From Prionace glauca (taxonomy: Eukaryota; Chordata; Chondrichthyes; Carcharhiniformes; Carcharhinidae), in contig CM075760.1 of the NCBI GenBank assembly GCA_037974335.1, forward strand, positions 59,836,515 through 59,900,514: a DNA stretch of 64,000 nucleotides. The letters run 5' to 3'. The translations under genes were made by a program, and so were the position numbers. A model generated the notes under the pieces. The model had not been told where the DNA came from. It did not search any database and saw only the letters and a list, made by a program, of their open reading frames with translations. Below are positions 32,735 through 44,734 of this stretch, in pieces. Numbering within the stretch: the first letter of the stretch is position 1; each line of letters opens with the position of its first letter.

Positions 32735-34070
32735 ATCAGCCAGACACGGAGGGAGTGAAGTTCTGGATATTATAGTTTGGACCAACTGAAGTTAATGCAG
32801 TGTGGAATGTGGAATATAAAACTTGAATAGGCGGATCCAGGGGTAACAAAGACATGACGATATCTCAACACCTAAATGAAGTTGTATGATTCTCTTTTTT
32901 ACACATAATGTGATAAACCGATGCAAAATTTATTTTTGCCATTCCCTTCGAGATACTAGAGATGCAGAAATTCTAAATGCAAGATGTGCTACTACCTGTC
33001 TTACTTTCCATTGAAGTTCCCTTCATCATAATTATATCGGATACTTCCGATATAAAAGCATCACCATAGAATTACACTTCACACTCGGCTGAGGAACTGC
33101 ATAACCCACCAATAGAATTCACAATGACATAGTCTGACTCTATGAATTTTTGCCATCAGGCTACGACCGGAGAATACTTAAAGTATTACTTCAGTGTGCA
33201 AACGAATCCATTGCTGTGTGTGTATTCGAATGTTTGGGAACGTGTCTGAAATGCAAAGTCATTCTTGTGTTACCTATTTCAAAGGAACCCAGAATCAAGA
33301 CTACTAAAATCTACAAGTCATAAGTTCACTTAAATGCATTGTAGTTTTCAGACAATTGGCTAAATGGTACATGACAGTCGATCTAACTAATCCACATCGT
33401 TGTTAAAGGCCAACGGAACACTCTGAACCTCCTTCATCCAACCGTCCAGCACAACGTTATATTTGTCGCCAACTACTCATACAGTTATTGAAACTCCTCT
33501 TAAAGAAATGAGAGGGAAAGGGATAAAACAGAAAGCTAGTGTACAGCTTATTTTCTCTTCAGCTTCACGTCAGCCGGCGGAAAAGAGCTGCAATCTGCTA
33601 TTGAGGCAGTCTTAATAAAGCGCTTCGAAAGTCATAGCATGGTCCATCAGGTTTCACGAAAAACAACACACGTTGAGGAACACATTAATACCTGTAAGTT
33701 TAAGTCGCAAAATAGATCAAGGGGAGGCAGTAAATTTGAATTCCCAAAAATGCATTCAATAATCAGTAAATCAAACATGAGATCAATAGGCATGTCAAGT
33801 GATTGTGGAGTTGGAGGCCAAATATTAGCACGACGATGGTATTGGGTAGAAAGCAGAGCATGGACATTTTTAATGGGATGTGGATACATTTTTAATGTAT
33901 CTAGGCTAACATGTATTGCCCATTACCTGTTGCTCCTTCCCCTCCCTTTTAACTGGTTGCCTTTCAAGATCCTGTCGGGGGGCATTGTTTGGAGTCCCCT
34001 GTTGTCCGGCCGATGGAAGGATGTCAGATATTCTTCTCTAGAATAAAGATTTTTTTTAAAGAAAATCAAC
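32735..34070. other. No recognised gene
   Basis: Unique-looking AT-rich sequence between the D segment and the first V. I searched both strands for further back-to-back RSS, J motifs and V exons and saw none. An open frame of 135 codons at 33639-34046 on the plus strand has no family motif. Confidence 0.45.
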
Positions 34071-34074
34071 AATG

Positions 34075-34270
34075 CTTTCAAGGTCATCATTAAGCTTCTA
34101 ATTCCAGATTTTTATTGAACTGAAATTTCACCATCTGCTTCCATGTTGAGGTTTGAACCCAGGCCCCCAGAGCATGACCTGGGGTGCCAGGATTATTAAA
34201 CCAGTAAAATTTACAGCTACGTGTCCGCCTCCTCTTGAACGGGAGATGTTAACATTGGTCATTGCTGCCA
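34075..34270 (-). mobile_element. SINE (type 2) fragment, antisense
   Basis: TTCTAATTCCAGATTTTTAT, then CACCATCTGCTTCCATGTTG and TTTGAACCCAGGCCCCCAG. Confidence 0.65.
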
Positions 34271-34889
34271 GTCAGTGTCCTTTAAGGCTCATGGCTAAGG
34301 CTATTTGTGTTCTCCATCAATGCGTTACACGAAAAGCAAGATGAAAATATATCTGAGTTTGCACATTTTACAAGGACAGATGGGAATATATAGAAGCCGA
34401 AAGGGATGTACAGTACTTTCTACTGTTCACCGCCAGGGAACCTTGCCTGTGCAGTTGTTGAATGCATCTGAAACGCAAATCCATGTCTTTTAAGTGGATT
34501 CAGAGATATAGAAACGTACAGGACGGTAGATTTGTAGTCACTGATCAATCACACTCATGTTAAATGGCGCAGCAGCTTCAATGTGCTGAAAGGATGAGTG
34601 TAGGTTGTAAAAATTATGCTGCTGTAGATGGCCCACAAGAGCCCCTTCTCGCCGACCTTTATCTCACACTTGTATCATTCTAATCTTCACTTGCACTTCT
34701 GCACACCTTATCTACCCATGAATATATTAATAGAATTGGCCAAAATTACGTTTTCTGAAAGGACGTTCCACGTTTTCAACACTCGTTGTGCAAGATAGTT
34801 TATCCTGAAATACCCTCTGGATTTATTACCTGTTGCCCATCACTTCAAATAAATGTGTTGCAAGGTCATTTCAGAGTCAATCACTTGCT

Positions 34890-35465
34890 GTTGATATGTT
34901 GTGCAGTTTTGGGCGCCGCACCTGCGCAAGGATGTTTTGGCCCTGGAGGGAGTGCAGAGGAGGTTTACTCGGCTGATACCGGAGTTGAGGGGATTGAGCT
35001 ATGAGGAGAGGCTGAATAAACTAGGCTTGTACTCGTTAGAGTTTAGAAGAATGAGGGGAGATCTCATTGAGACGTATAAGATGATGAATGGGATGGATAG
35101 GATAGAGGTGGAGAGACTCTTTCCGCTCAAAAAAGACAGTAGGACTAGGGGGCACAGCCTCAAGATAAAGGGGGGGCGGTTTAGAACAGAGTTGAGGAGG
35201 AACTTCTTCACTCAAAGGGTGGTGAATCTCTGGAATTCTCTGCCCGTTGAAGTGGTGGAGGCTGCCTCGCTAAATATTTTTAAGAAACGGGTTGATGGGT
35301 TTTTGATAAGAGAAGGGATTAAGGGTTATGGGGAGAGGGCGGGAAGGTGGAGCTGAGTCACGACAGATCAGCCATGATCTTATTGAATGGCGGGGCAGGC
35401 TCGAAGGGCCAGATGGCCTACTCCTGCTCCTATTTCTTATGTTCTTATGTTCTTATGTTCTTATA
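34890..35465 (+). mobile_element. CR1-like LINE family A, 3' end with octamer tail
   Basis: Plus strand is open for 151 codons: FWAPHLRKDVLALEGVQRRF, then YEERLNKLGLYSLEFRRMRG and FFTQRVVNLWNSLPVEVVEA. It ends in HDLIEWRGRLEGPDGLLLLL and about three copies of TTCTTATG at 35438-35464. It is 5'-truncated but little decayed, hence a relatively recent insertion. Confidence 0.92.
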
Positions 35466-35789
35466 TTGAGTCATGAGCAGAATAGACAAAACAGAGATAG
35501 CAGTTCTCCTTCCGTACAAGGAAAGGAGGTGGGTTTTGGTAGCAATCGAATTGGGTCACCATTAGATTTAATTTTCTGATATTTACATCCACGGTGCTGT
35601 TAGGGAGAGAATTCCAGGATTTTCGCCCAGTGACAGATAAGAAATAGTAATATATTTAGAAGTTGGAATGGTGAATGATTTGGAGGAGAACCAGTGACGA
35701 TACTGTGCCTTAAAGAAATTAATTTCTATCATGTTTCTTGTAAGAGGTATGTTTAAAATTCAACTCTGTATTACAAGGGCCGACTTGTC

Positions 35790-36640
35790 TGCACAATGAA
35801 CTAAGAACTAAGTACAGCACAACAACCGGCCCTTTAGCCCTCTAAACCGCTGATGATCATGTTATCCTATCTAAACCAACCTCTTATATCATTCGATTCA
35901 TCATTTCTTCATATGCCTATCAAGATCTGTCTTAAAAGTTATTAAAATGACTGCCTCAACCACCTCACTTTGCAATGACTTCCAGACCCCCACCAGCCTC
36001 TGTGTAAGAAACTTCCTCCATGCATCTCAACTGAACCTTTCCCCCTTAGCTTGAACTTGTGCCCCCTTGTAATGTCATTTCTGCCCTGGGAGAAAGATTC
36101 CACTGTTCAACCTACCTATAGCTTCCATAATTTTATAATCTTTCACCAGGTCGCCCCTCAGCCCCCGTCTTTCCAGGGAAAACAATCCCAGTTTATTCAA
36201 TCTCTCCTCACAGCTAATACCCTCCATACTAGGCAACATCCTGGTGAACGTTTTCTCCACGCCCTCCAAAGCCTCCACGTCCTTCTGGTAGTGTGGTGAC
36301 CAGAATTGGACACAGTACTCAAAATGTGGCGTAACGAAAGTTTCATACAACTGTAATTGCCAACTTCTTTACTCAATGCCCCGTCCAATGAAGGCAAGCA
36401 TGCCATATGTTTTCTTTACCACCTTTTCCACCTATGCTGCCACTTGTAAGGATCTGGGCACCTGTACTCCCAAAGCTCTCTGCGTGTCTATGCTCCTGGT
36501 GGTTCTGCAATTTATTTTATGGCTCCCACCTCAATTGGATTAACCAAAATGCATCACCTCGCATTTGTCCAGACTAAATTCCATCTGCCATTTCTCCATC
36601 CATTTTTCCAGCCTATCGATGATCCTGTGGTGTTCTCTGA
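35790..36640 (-). mobile_element. CR1-like LINE, 3' half, antisense
   Basis: Minus strand: ETFVTPHFEYCVQFWSPHY, QKDVEALEGVEKTFTRMLPS, LFSLERRGLRGDLVKDYKIM. The 3' end is near 35790. Confidence 0.85.
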
Positions 36641-36644
36641 CAAT

Positions 36645-38495
36645 CTTCATCACTATCCACAACTCTACCAATTGTAGTATGAACCGCAAGTTTGCTAATC
36701 AGAGCAGGTACGTTTACTTTCAAGACATTTAGATATTTACGAACAACAGACGTCCCAGCACTGATCACTTGAAACATCACTTGCCACAGACCTCGATGCA
36801 GAAAAAAAACATCCCCCACCGCTACCCTCTTTCTTCTATGGCCGAGCCAGAAGGTCAAACACTGCTAATGCAGGCAAATTTTTCGTTTCAGCTAAAGATG
36901 TGATTGTTTTAATCTGAGTTGATGGATTTTTGTCTATTTTGTTTTTTACCATGTTATTTCAGAGCAGGTTTTGAGTGGGTTGATTGACAGAGCCAGGGTC
37001 ACGTGAATGGGCTTGCAAGGAAAACACAACGCTCACTTTTATTTTAAAATCGTCAGTTTCTGCGTGGTCCTGAAAGAAGAAAGAGCTCTATCTCTCTCTC
37101 TCTCTGTCTCTCTCTCTGTCTCTCTCTCTGTCTCTTTCTCTCTCTGTCTCTCTCTCCTTCTGTCTCTCTCTCTGTCTCGTTCTCTCTCTCTCTCTCTCTC
37201 TTTGTCTCTTTCTCTCCCTGTCTCTCTCTCTTTCTGTCTCTCTCTCTGTCTCGTTCTCTCTGTCTCTGTCTCTCTCTCTCTCTCTCTTTGTCTCTTGCTC
37301 TCTCTGTCTCTCTCTCTCTCCTTTCTTCTCTCTCTCTTCTCTCTGTTTCTCTCTTTCTCTCTCTCTGTCTCTCTCTCTCTCCCTGTCTGCCTCTCTCTCC
37401 AGCGGTGTTCTTGGACTTCTAACAAAAACAAGCACAAAAGTAAGGGTTGCTAGCTGATTTTGAAGAGGAGTTCTAAGTTGACCAGAGGAATGTTGCTTGA
37501 ATTTGAAGTAATAGAGATGAATTAGCGGCTAAGAATTGCATCTTGTTAAGCTAAGTATTTCAATTGGGAAAAGTTACACGAATTCATTTGTTATAGTCAA
37601 ACTGTACTGTTAAGTAAAGTTAGTTTTGATAAGCGCATCCTCGTGTGTCAATAGAATCAGATCTGGAGCGAAACACCTTATCATTACACTAATATCAAAA
37701 TAGAAACACTGTTGGGTCTAGTCAGAACATAACATATGGGATTCGTAACAAACTTATTTTTTTGTTCTCTGGCACCTTAACAAACTCCGGGTGATGGCGA
37801 TTCCACTGTGACTGCTGGTCCTGTCGTTTTAGAAGGTAGAGCTCATGGGATTTAAATGTACTGTCAAAGGAGGTTTGAGGACTGGCTACAGTGCATGTTA
37901 CACACTGTTTTTCTGCACACATGTCAGATTTCAGCTGTATTCTGACTCAGTTATGATCAACTTCCACGCCTCATTTTTCCTGGTTAATTGTGTAGGGTTA
38001 TCGTCTCGAAATCGTTGGGGATTCCAGCCCAATCCTCCTGTTTGAACGGCAAAACTGAGTAAGTTATGTTGTGTCACACATCCGCGTTTGGATATGATAT
38101 AAAATCTATTGCCTTCTCTGTTAGACGTTTAATGTCCCACAGCCGAATTGAAAGGGGAGCTGGTGAGTTAGCCATTAGGCCATGGCATTTTATAGCCCTT
38201 CATCCATGTTTGTCTGCCTTGGCCATCAGACAGCTCCATGTTGCGGCATTTGATCCACTGCCTTGTATATAAAAAGTTTGGAGTGTTCATCTAAATGCTC
38301 CTCAAATCCTGCTTTCATACCTGAAACATGTTGGGTGTTGCCATTGACAAAAAACATTTCAGTTTCAACAACATCACTCTGTATCTTGAATCACGTTTAT
38401 ACCAGGCCAGGTCAGGATGGCATGTTTCCTTCCCCAAAGCTGCATGAATGAAAAAAGATGGGGTTTTGGAGCCATCGACAATAGTCGTCATTAGA
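36645..38495. other. No recognised gene outside the CT repeat
   Basis: Beyond the microsatellite, both flanks look unique. I see no V exon, J, D or RSS pair. Confidence 0.4.
37085..37405. repeat. (CT)n/(GA)n microsatellite with TGTCTC interruptions
   Basis: About 320 bp of TCTCTC with regularly placed TGTCTC and TTTCTC variants. Long open frames on both strands (Ser/Leu-rich on plus, Arg/Glu-rich on minus) are products of composition, not genes. Confidence 0.95.
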
Positions 38496-38499
38496 TTTT

Positions 38500-38625
38500 A
38501 TTTTATTGTTTTCAAATTTCACCAACTGCCTTGGGCAGACTTGACTGTTATTCACGAATCAGCCACCTGGGCCTTTAAATTATTGATCTAACGACAATAC
38601 CAGTAGGTTACCACCTCCCCATAGT
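38500..38625 (-). mobile_element. SINE (type 2) fragment, antisense
   Basis: Short, with TTTCAAATTTCACCAACTGC and a TTATTGATCTAACGACAATA block, then CCTCCCCATAGTCC. Confidence 0.5.
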
Positions 38626-39884
38626 CCCGCATCGACATACGACAACCATTAATGATTGAACATATACTGTTAGAGCACTATAGGAACGACCATGGCGAAA
38701 AAATCCGAAGTCATGGTGTTCCTATAAACCTTCTGTTCTACCTAGTTGGGTGATTTTATAATTCAAAATCTTTCCCGACTTGTTCCCGCGTTCCCACAAT
38801 TGGCACAAAGCATATGCAATGTAGACATTGCCAACACAGAACTGTTTCTCGTTTGAAAATTACGATGGAACCAATTCTCCCGCCCTAAATAATGGGCAGC
38901 TTCTGAAACATTGCAACTTGCCGGGTAACACCGACGCTACTCCGGGGCCACTCTAAACTGGAATAAATCTTCTTAATTTTGCGTCAGTTTAACATTTTTC
39001 TTCCCACCAATACAACTGCCTCTCCTTGGATTTTCCATATAAATGATATCCAGAGTCCTCCGAAAGGTAAGACGTTGGTGGGTGCTGGATGTATTCTGAG
39101 TGGTAACTTCCGTTGACAATGGAATAAACGGTTTCAGCGGGAACATAAATGTATTTGTGGAATAAATGGGGCAAAGAAACCATTTGGGTTGTTCTCAATC
39201 GAATCAGTGGTTTCAATGGACTGTGATGGATACAGTTCTACAATCCTATCGAATTGAAACATACCCAGAAAACATCCTGGTATCAGTCACAGATTGGGGT
39301 TTATGCTGAGAACAGTGTTGTTAACGGCAACATCAGGGATATGCTTCAGCCCGCTCTGAATAGCAGTGAGTCTTTACTGATTCCCTTTTGTTTTAATGAT
39401 AATGTAGTCATGTTTACAGTAGAGCTCGACTACAGGCAACCAAAAGTTTGTGTCATCTCAAAACACCTCTCTTTGTCTATTGTACAAACCCCTGTGACTG
39501 AGTCAAAGTATGTGAAAACTCCCCGTTTCTTTGTTCAGTGATTGACCCGAGAGGTGGTGGGGGAGTGGGTGGGGGGGAGATGATGCTGTGGCGGGGGGCG
39601 TGGTGGGGAGAGAGAGTAGGAGGGGTGGGCGGTGGGGGATCTGGTATGTGTCCAAATAAACACACGCTCCAGGGGGATATTTTTAGTGGTATCTCTGGGT
39701 TGTGTTTCCTGCTTTCAGATCCTGTAAGAATCTCAACAGTTTCGGAACATTTGCAAAATCTCCATCTCGAAGTTTCCCCTCCCTGGTGAGATTACTCGAA
39801 CTGGATTTAACCAACTCCCACACCCCACCCACCCCACCCTCTCCATAATCAGTGCTTCTCCACTTTTCCAGATCCTATCTGGGG

Positions 39885-40200
39885 CGGTGTTCCACGCCAG
39901 AACACAGACCACTGGAATAACTATTGTGCAACGGGGGTTCGAATTCCACAAAGATTGGTATTGTAATTTGAATTAAGTAATCAAAAATCTAATGAAAACC
40001 ATGAAACAATTGTCGATAGTTGTAAAGACTGATCTGATTTACGGATATCCTTTAAGGAAAGAAATCTATCTTCCTTACTTGATCTGGCTTATCTGTGACG
40101 GCATATCCACACAACAATGCGGTTGACTCTCAAACACCATTTGATATGGCCGAACAAACCATTAAATATAAAGAAAATTAAAGGTGGACATTCATGAATG
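39885..40200 (+). mobile_element. SINE (type 2) fragment
   Basis: GGTTCGAATTCCACAAAGAT, AATCTAATGAAAACCATGAA, TCCTTTAAGGAAAGAAATCT and TTGATCTGGC. It lies immediately 3' of the IgHV-like V gene and ends shortly before its nonamer. Confidence 0.65.
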
Positions 40201-40239
40201 GAAAGAAAAAGCAGGGAAATGGCTACAATTCCTCTTGTG

Positions 40240-40278
40240 GGTTTTTGTACAGGGCTGGGTATGATCAATATCACTGTG
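40240..40278 (-). promoter_or_regulatory. 23-RSS of the IgHV-like V gene
   Basis: On the minus strand: CACAGTG (40278-40272), spacer of exactly 23, ACAAAAACC (40248-40240). Both elements match the consensus perfectly. Confidence 0.97.
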
Positions 40279-40753
40279 CCGTTGAGCACAGTAATATATA
40301 GAGCTGTCTCCCATTGTTAAAGTCCTAATAGACAGCTTGAATTCGCTGTTGGAAAGGTCCTTGGACGCAGTGATTCGTTCACCAAACTCCGGATTCTACT
40401 CCTTGCTGTTTTCATAGTAGTACCAAAGGAGCCAGCCCAGATCCTTCCCGGGACTGTGTCGGTACCAAAGCATGATGTAGCTCCTAAGATCAAATCCACT
40501 AGTTTTACAGGTTAGGGTAAGGGTTTGCCCTACTATCCCCGTCTCTGCTTCTGGCTGGGTCAACACCACATCCGACTGGACGCCTGCTAACCAAAAGAAA
40601 AAAATATATAGTGAGATGAATCCAGTTTGTGTTACGCCACCGGGAATGATTAATGTTAAGCAGAAACTGTGGAAACTTTCTGAAAATATCCAACCACTCA
40701 CAGGAGACGATGCCAAGAAACAGACCGAGAGATATTGCTAGCGCCATGCTCAT
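40279..40753 (-). pseudogene. IgHV-like V gene in the TRD locus, one in-frame stop
   Basis: Leader exon 40753-40702 reads MSMALAISLGLFLGIVS and ends in T before GTGAGT (phase 1). The V exon is 40583-40279, starting GC GTC CAG after GCAG, so the junction gives Cys-Val-Gln-Ser. Framework 1 DVVLTQPEAETG and LTLTCKTSGFDL are hallmarks of shark IgM/IgW heavy-chain V; the second framework is LWYRHSPGKDLGWL, with Tyr in place of the usual VRQ. The end is SSIYYCAQR. One TAG at 40398-40396 (after YENSKE) interrupts framework 3; all other features, including a perfect RSS, are intact. In the TRD locus such V segments are known from nurse shark and frog (IgHV-like delta V). It might be a pseudogene allele. 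Confidence 0.9.
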
Positions 40754-40884
40754 GGAGCTTGTTAACTTAGACACCCTCCTCCCGGGATCCCTCCAGTCAC
40801 TCACTGAACAGAGCACTGGGCTTATCTTTAAATCCTGATCGTTAGTCACAAGGGTTTGTACAAGTGCAGGGGGAGGGTTTTGAC

Positions 40885-41365
40885 AAGACACTAATTATTG
40901 GCTGTCTAGAATAGAAGATACTGTCAACACGTGACAATATATCCACATCAACACAGAATGGGCGCCAACGAATTTTCATTGTTAAATGCAGTGCAAAGAT
41001 TAATTGTTACTCAGGGCGAATTGAATCATATTCCGCATGTTTCCGTTCACAGTACCGTCTGGAACGTTATTTTCATTGGAAGACTGATTCCATTTTGCTT
41101 TAACAAAATGATTTAATAAAATTGGCTCTTAGCATGACAGTCACATGCTGATCAAACTGCCCATTCAATTCACTGACATGACAACACCGATAATCTCCCC
41201 TGTACATTCCACAGATAGCTTCATATTCCAATTCAAAAAATACATCCAATACTCAGGAAAAGTTGTTGTTGAATCTTCATCCAGGGCACGCATTACGCAT
41301 TCCAGATCCCAGCTGTGTAAAGAATGATCCATTATCCTGTAGTTACGTGCGTTGTCTGGAGAATC
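40885..41365. other. No recognised gene; 5' flank of the IgHV-like V
   Basis: No octamer (ATGCAAAT) or TATA-like box could be seen in the 200 bp upstream of the leader. The rest has no repeat that I recognise. Confidence 0.4.
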
Positions 41366-41369
41366 TTTT

Positions 41370-42280
41370 CAAATCAGGATGGGAGTGATTTGGAGGTGAA
41401 TCTCCAGGTAGTGGTGGTCCCAGGTATCTGCTGCTCTTATTTTCTAGATGGTAGTGTTTGAAAGTGCTTAGCGAATTCCTGCATGTCTAAATGTTTGCTA
41501 CTGTGCCACGTCTGCCACTTTGTGTCGGTGGCAGGAAGTCAATATTTATGGAATTGGTAGCCATCAAGTGAATTGCTTAGTCTTAAATAGTATCGAGCGT
41601 CTTGAGTGTTTTTGGAGCTTCATTCGTTCAGTCAACGGGCTGCAGTAGCAGAATGGCATCTGGTCCGTAGTCTTGGAGAACATCCGGTGCACATCCAGGT
41701 AGCTTTTATAGGCGATTAAGCCAGATGATCATCCAAGGATGATCATTGAATCTTGGATGATGGTAATATGTTCCATGCTGCGGCTGTACATGGTCGACTT
41801 GTTAGCATTGAATTACAGAAAATAGGAGCGGGCATAGGTCATTTGGCTATTAGAGCCTGCTCCCTCATTCATTATGATCATGGCTGATCGTCTATTGCAA
41901 TAGTCTATTTTCGCTTTTTCCCTGCAACCCTTCAACCTTTAGATTCAGAAATCTCTCTATTTCATTTTTAAATATATTCAGTAATTTGGCCTCCGTAACT
42001 TCCTGTTATGGAGAGTTTCACAGCTTCTGAGTGAAAACATTTCTCCTAAATGACCTATCGTGTCTTTTGTAGCGCTAACTCTCTGTTTTAGACACTCCCA
42101 CGCCACCCCGCAGCCAGAGGAAGCACATTCCTGAATCCAGTCTGACCAGCTCTGCCAGGATTTCAAAAGTTTGAGTGATATAAAAAAAATCTCTTTCCAC
42201 TGAACAAATTTTAGCCACATGAGATTTATAAGGAAGTGACTGTCCGGGCGTGATATCCGTACATTAGGTCGATGGCCTTA
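41370..42280. mobile_element. Two antisense LINE relics
   Basis: 41370-41810 repeats the family at 9.7 kb (GATTTGGAGGTGAATCTCCA, GTGGTCCCAGGTATCTGCTG). 41815-42280 is an antisense CR1-like tail (AAATAGGAGCGGGCATAGGT, then CTCATTCATTATGATCATGG). Confidence 0.65.
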
Positions 42281-42514
42281 TTTTGTGCGGTGGAGTAACA
42301 CTATGGTTCCATGAATTGTTGTCAGAAATGAATCTATTGGAGTTTGATGAAGGGGACAAACTGTGTGCAGTTCCTCTAGTTTGTTTTTTTTTTACAAATC
42401 TGGGGCTAACCCGCCTCACTGTGTTCGCTGTGCACTCTAGTAAGCAGCCATCGGCAAAAATCTGACATCCAAATCAAAAATATTGTTTGCAAGCTCTTTA
42501 GAAACAGTGGTTCA

Positions 42515-42712
42515 TTTTCGAGTCTCCCCACTGTATGTCTTCATCATAGTAGGAAACTAGCCAGTCTGGCCTCTTACTGGGACCATGATGGTACCAGTAC
42601 AGCCAGTAGCCACTGAAGTCAAAGCCACTGGTATTGCAGGTCAGGGTCAGAGTCTATACTCGAAATTGCTTCTTTGCCTCCGGCTGCGTCAGAACTACTT
42701 CTGAGTGGACAT
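42515..42712 (-). pseudogene. Truncated IgHV-like V exon
   Basis: Minus strand starts after TTTAACAG with AT GTC CAC TCA and reads DVHSEVVLTQPEAKKQFRV, a TAG, then TLTLTCNTSGFDFSGYWLYW and YHHGPSKRPDWLVSYYDEDI. Similarity to V is lost at about 42515, just after the second complementarity region; no YYC block or RSS follows, and no leader was found. It is clearly a sister of the 40.3-kb gene, with the same Tyr-for-Val change in the WYxx framework 2. Confidence 0.88.
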
Positions 42713-42744
42713 CTGTTAAAGTCAAAGAGACATCCGTTATTGTG

Positions 42745-43060
42745 AAGGACGGAACGGTGGCACAGTGTTTAGCACTGCTGCCACACAGCATCAAGCAACA
42801 GATTTTTGTTCTAGACCTGAATACTACCTGTGAGGAGTTTACACGTTCTTCCCGTGGGTTTCCTCCGAATGCTCCAATTTCCTCCCACAGTCCAAAGGTG
42901 TGCACACTAGCTGGTTTAGTCATGCTAACTTGCCCCTAATTAGCGGAAGGTGTATCGATTGGGTGATTAGCAGAGGTTACGGGGACATGGCAGAGTGGGC
43001 CTGGGTATAGACTCAATGGTGAAATAGCCTCTTCTCAGTGTAGGGATTCTATGGTGATTC
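42745..43060 (+). mobile_element. tRNA-derived SINE (type 1)
   Basis: AACGGTGGCACAGTGTTTAG head, a body with TTACACGTTCTTCCCGTGGG and CCTCCCACAGTCCAAAGGTG. It sits directly upstream of the truncated V exon, where the leader intron would be. Confidence 0.8.
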
Positions 43061-43064
43061 CTCC

Positions 43065-43635
43065 CTCTGTAACACCATTGAAAGGTAAAGTTCAGCAAAC
43101 ACATACAGCAGGAATTTAGGGAAATGTCAAGCAGCTCACTGCATAAGGAACCCTCCAATAGTCAGAGTAACATTGTTGACCTCATGGTCAAAAACAGCAG
43201 GAACAAGCTGCATTTGAAACTGCTTGCAGTCGCTGCAAGCTGGCTTTCAGTGATTGTGTGTTAGGACACCAGGACCCCTTGCATAACAATAGCAGTTTTT
43301 ACAAGGATATACCCAGAATTTGCAACTGGTAACACCGTCTTTAGAACCAATAATAATTGTCTTTTTTCTTAAAGCAGTAAGTGCCAAATATTGAATAACT
43401 AAAATGTCACAAATGTTCATTTATGCAGCAAATTATGATTACTGTCTCATCCGTCTAGAGATTCACGCCTTTCCTCAGAAATAGTGTCACTCAATTAGAA
43501 CGATGACATTCAGAGGTATAAAATGCAACCTAATGCACTAGCCCTGGTGAAATCAGAATGAGTCTGGTTCTGGTGCTGGAGACACAAAACACATTGGCTC
43601 CAGCTGTACAGTGAGCAGAAGCGGAAAGGGATAAT
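43065..43635. other. No recognised gene
   Basis: No V leader was found upstream of the truncated V exon in this stretch, and no other motif was seen. Confidence 0.4.
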
Positions 43636-43639
43636 AGTC

Positions 43640-44110
43640 ACATTTCCCAGCACTTGGTCCGTAGCCTTGCATGCCATAGCGTTTCAAACGCTTGTCTGAA
43701 TGTTTCCTAAATGTTGTGAGGGGTTGCCGCCTGTACCACTATTTCAGGCAGTCAGTTCCTCACCATCCACTGGGTGAAAGTATTTTGATTCCAGATCCCC
43801 TCTAAATTTACTGACCATTACCTTAAATTTATGTTGCTTTATTATTGACCTCTCTACTAATGGGAAATGTCCCTTCCTGTTCACAATACCTATTTCCCTC
43901 ATAATTTTGTACACTTCCATCAGACGCCCCCCCCCCCCTCTCATTTTCCCTGCTCTAAGGAAAGCAACTCCAGACTAACCTGCCCCTCTTCATAGCTAAA
44001 ACGCTCCAGCCCACGCAACATTCTTGTGCGCCTCCTGTTCACCCTCTACTGTAATTACATCCTTCATAGTCTCTCTTCATATATAAAAGGTTGTGTGTAC
44101 CCATCTCTTG
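43640..44110 (-). mobile_element. CR1-like LINE 3' tail, antisense
   Basis: Minus strand: LMEVYKIMREIGIVNRKGHF then a KVMVSKFRGDLES block. A C run at 43926-43937 interrupts it. Confidence 0.75.
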
Positions 44111-44149
44111 TTCAGAATTGATCACACTGTGCCTTCCTGCTTATTTATT

Positions 44150-44440
44150 CATAATGTTTTATTTGTTAGTGTCACAAGTAGCCTTACATTAACACTGTAA
44201 TGAAGTGACTATGAAAATCTCCCAGTTGCTACACACCGGCCCCTGTCCGGGCACACTTGAGGGAGAAGTTAGCATGGCCAAAGCATTTAACCAGCACATC
44301 ATTTGGACGGTGGATGGAAACTGGAAAATCAGGAGGAAACCCATGCAGACACGATGGGAACGTGCAAACTCTGCACGGACAGTGACCCCAAGCCGTCTAT
44401 CACCTGGAAATTAGCCCCTGGTCACCATATATCCAATTCA
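44150..44440 (-). mobile_element. tRNA-derived SINE (type 1), antisense, decayed
   Basis: TTAGTGTCACAAGTAGCCTT, AACACTGTAATGAAGTGACT, then CAGGAGGAAACCCATGCAGA: the tail-to-head reverse of the type 1 body. Confidence 0.7.
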
Positions 44441-44734
44441 CGTGCTAGTCCAGCAGTTGATGTGGCTGCTAATCTATGTAACTCTCTGGTGTTCATATAC
44501 CTTTGTGGTAGTCAATCTGTCTATGAATCTATCCACTTAACTGTGCAGTGACCTTTTATTTGTCTTCTGTTAATTCATTATTCATGTGTCTATGACTCTA
44601 TCTATCTAACTGTCCACTGATCATATCTCTGCTTTGTATGTCAATGCATCAATTCCTGTGTCTATCAATCATTTTATCTAGCTGTCCAGTATCTGTTTTG
44701 TGAATCAGCTGATGTGTCTAAGAATCTACTTCAC

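Noticed and set aside
33639-34046. 135-codon plus-strand frame
   Set aside because: No recognised domain, no splice context, and it overlaps an 80-codon frame on the other strand.
36780-36810. CACAGAC followed by an A-rich nonamer-like run
   Set aside because: The heptamer is poor, and there is no matching 23-RSS on the other side, so no D.
37007-37453. Long open frames on both strands over the CT repeat
   Set aside because: They encode only Ser/Leu or Arg/Glu repeats dictated by the (CT)n microsatellite.
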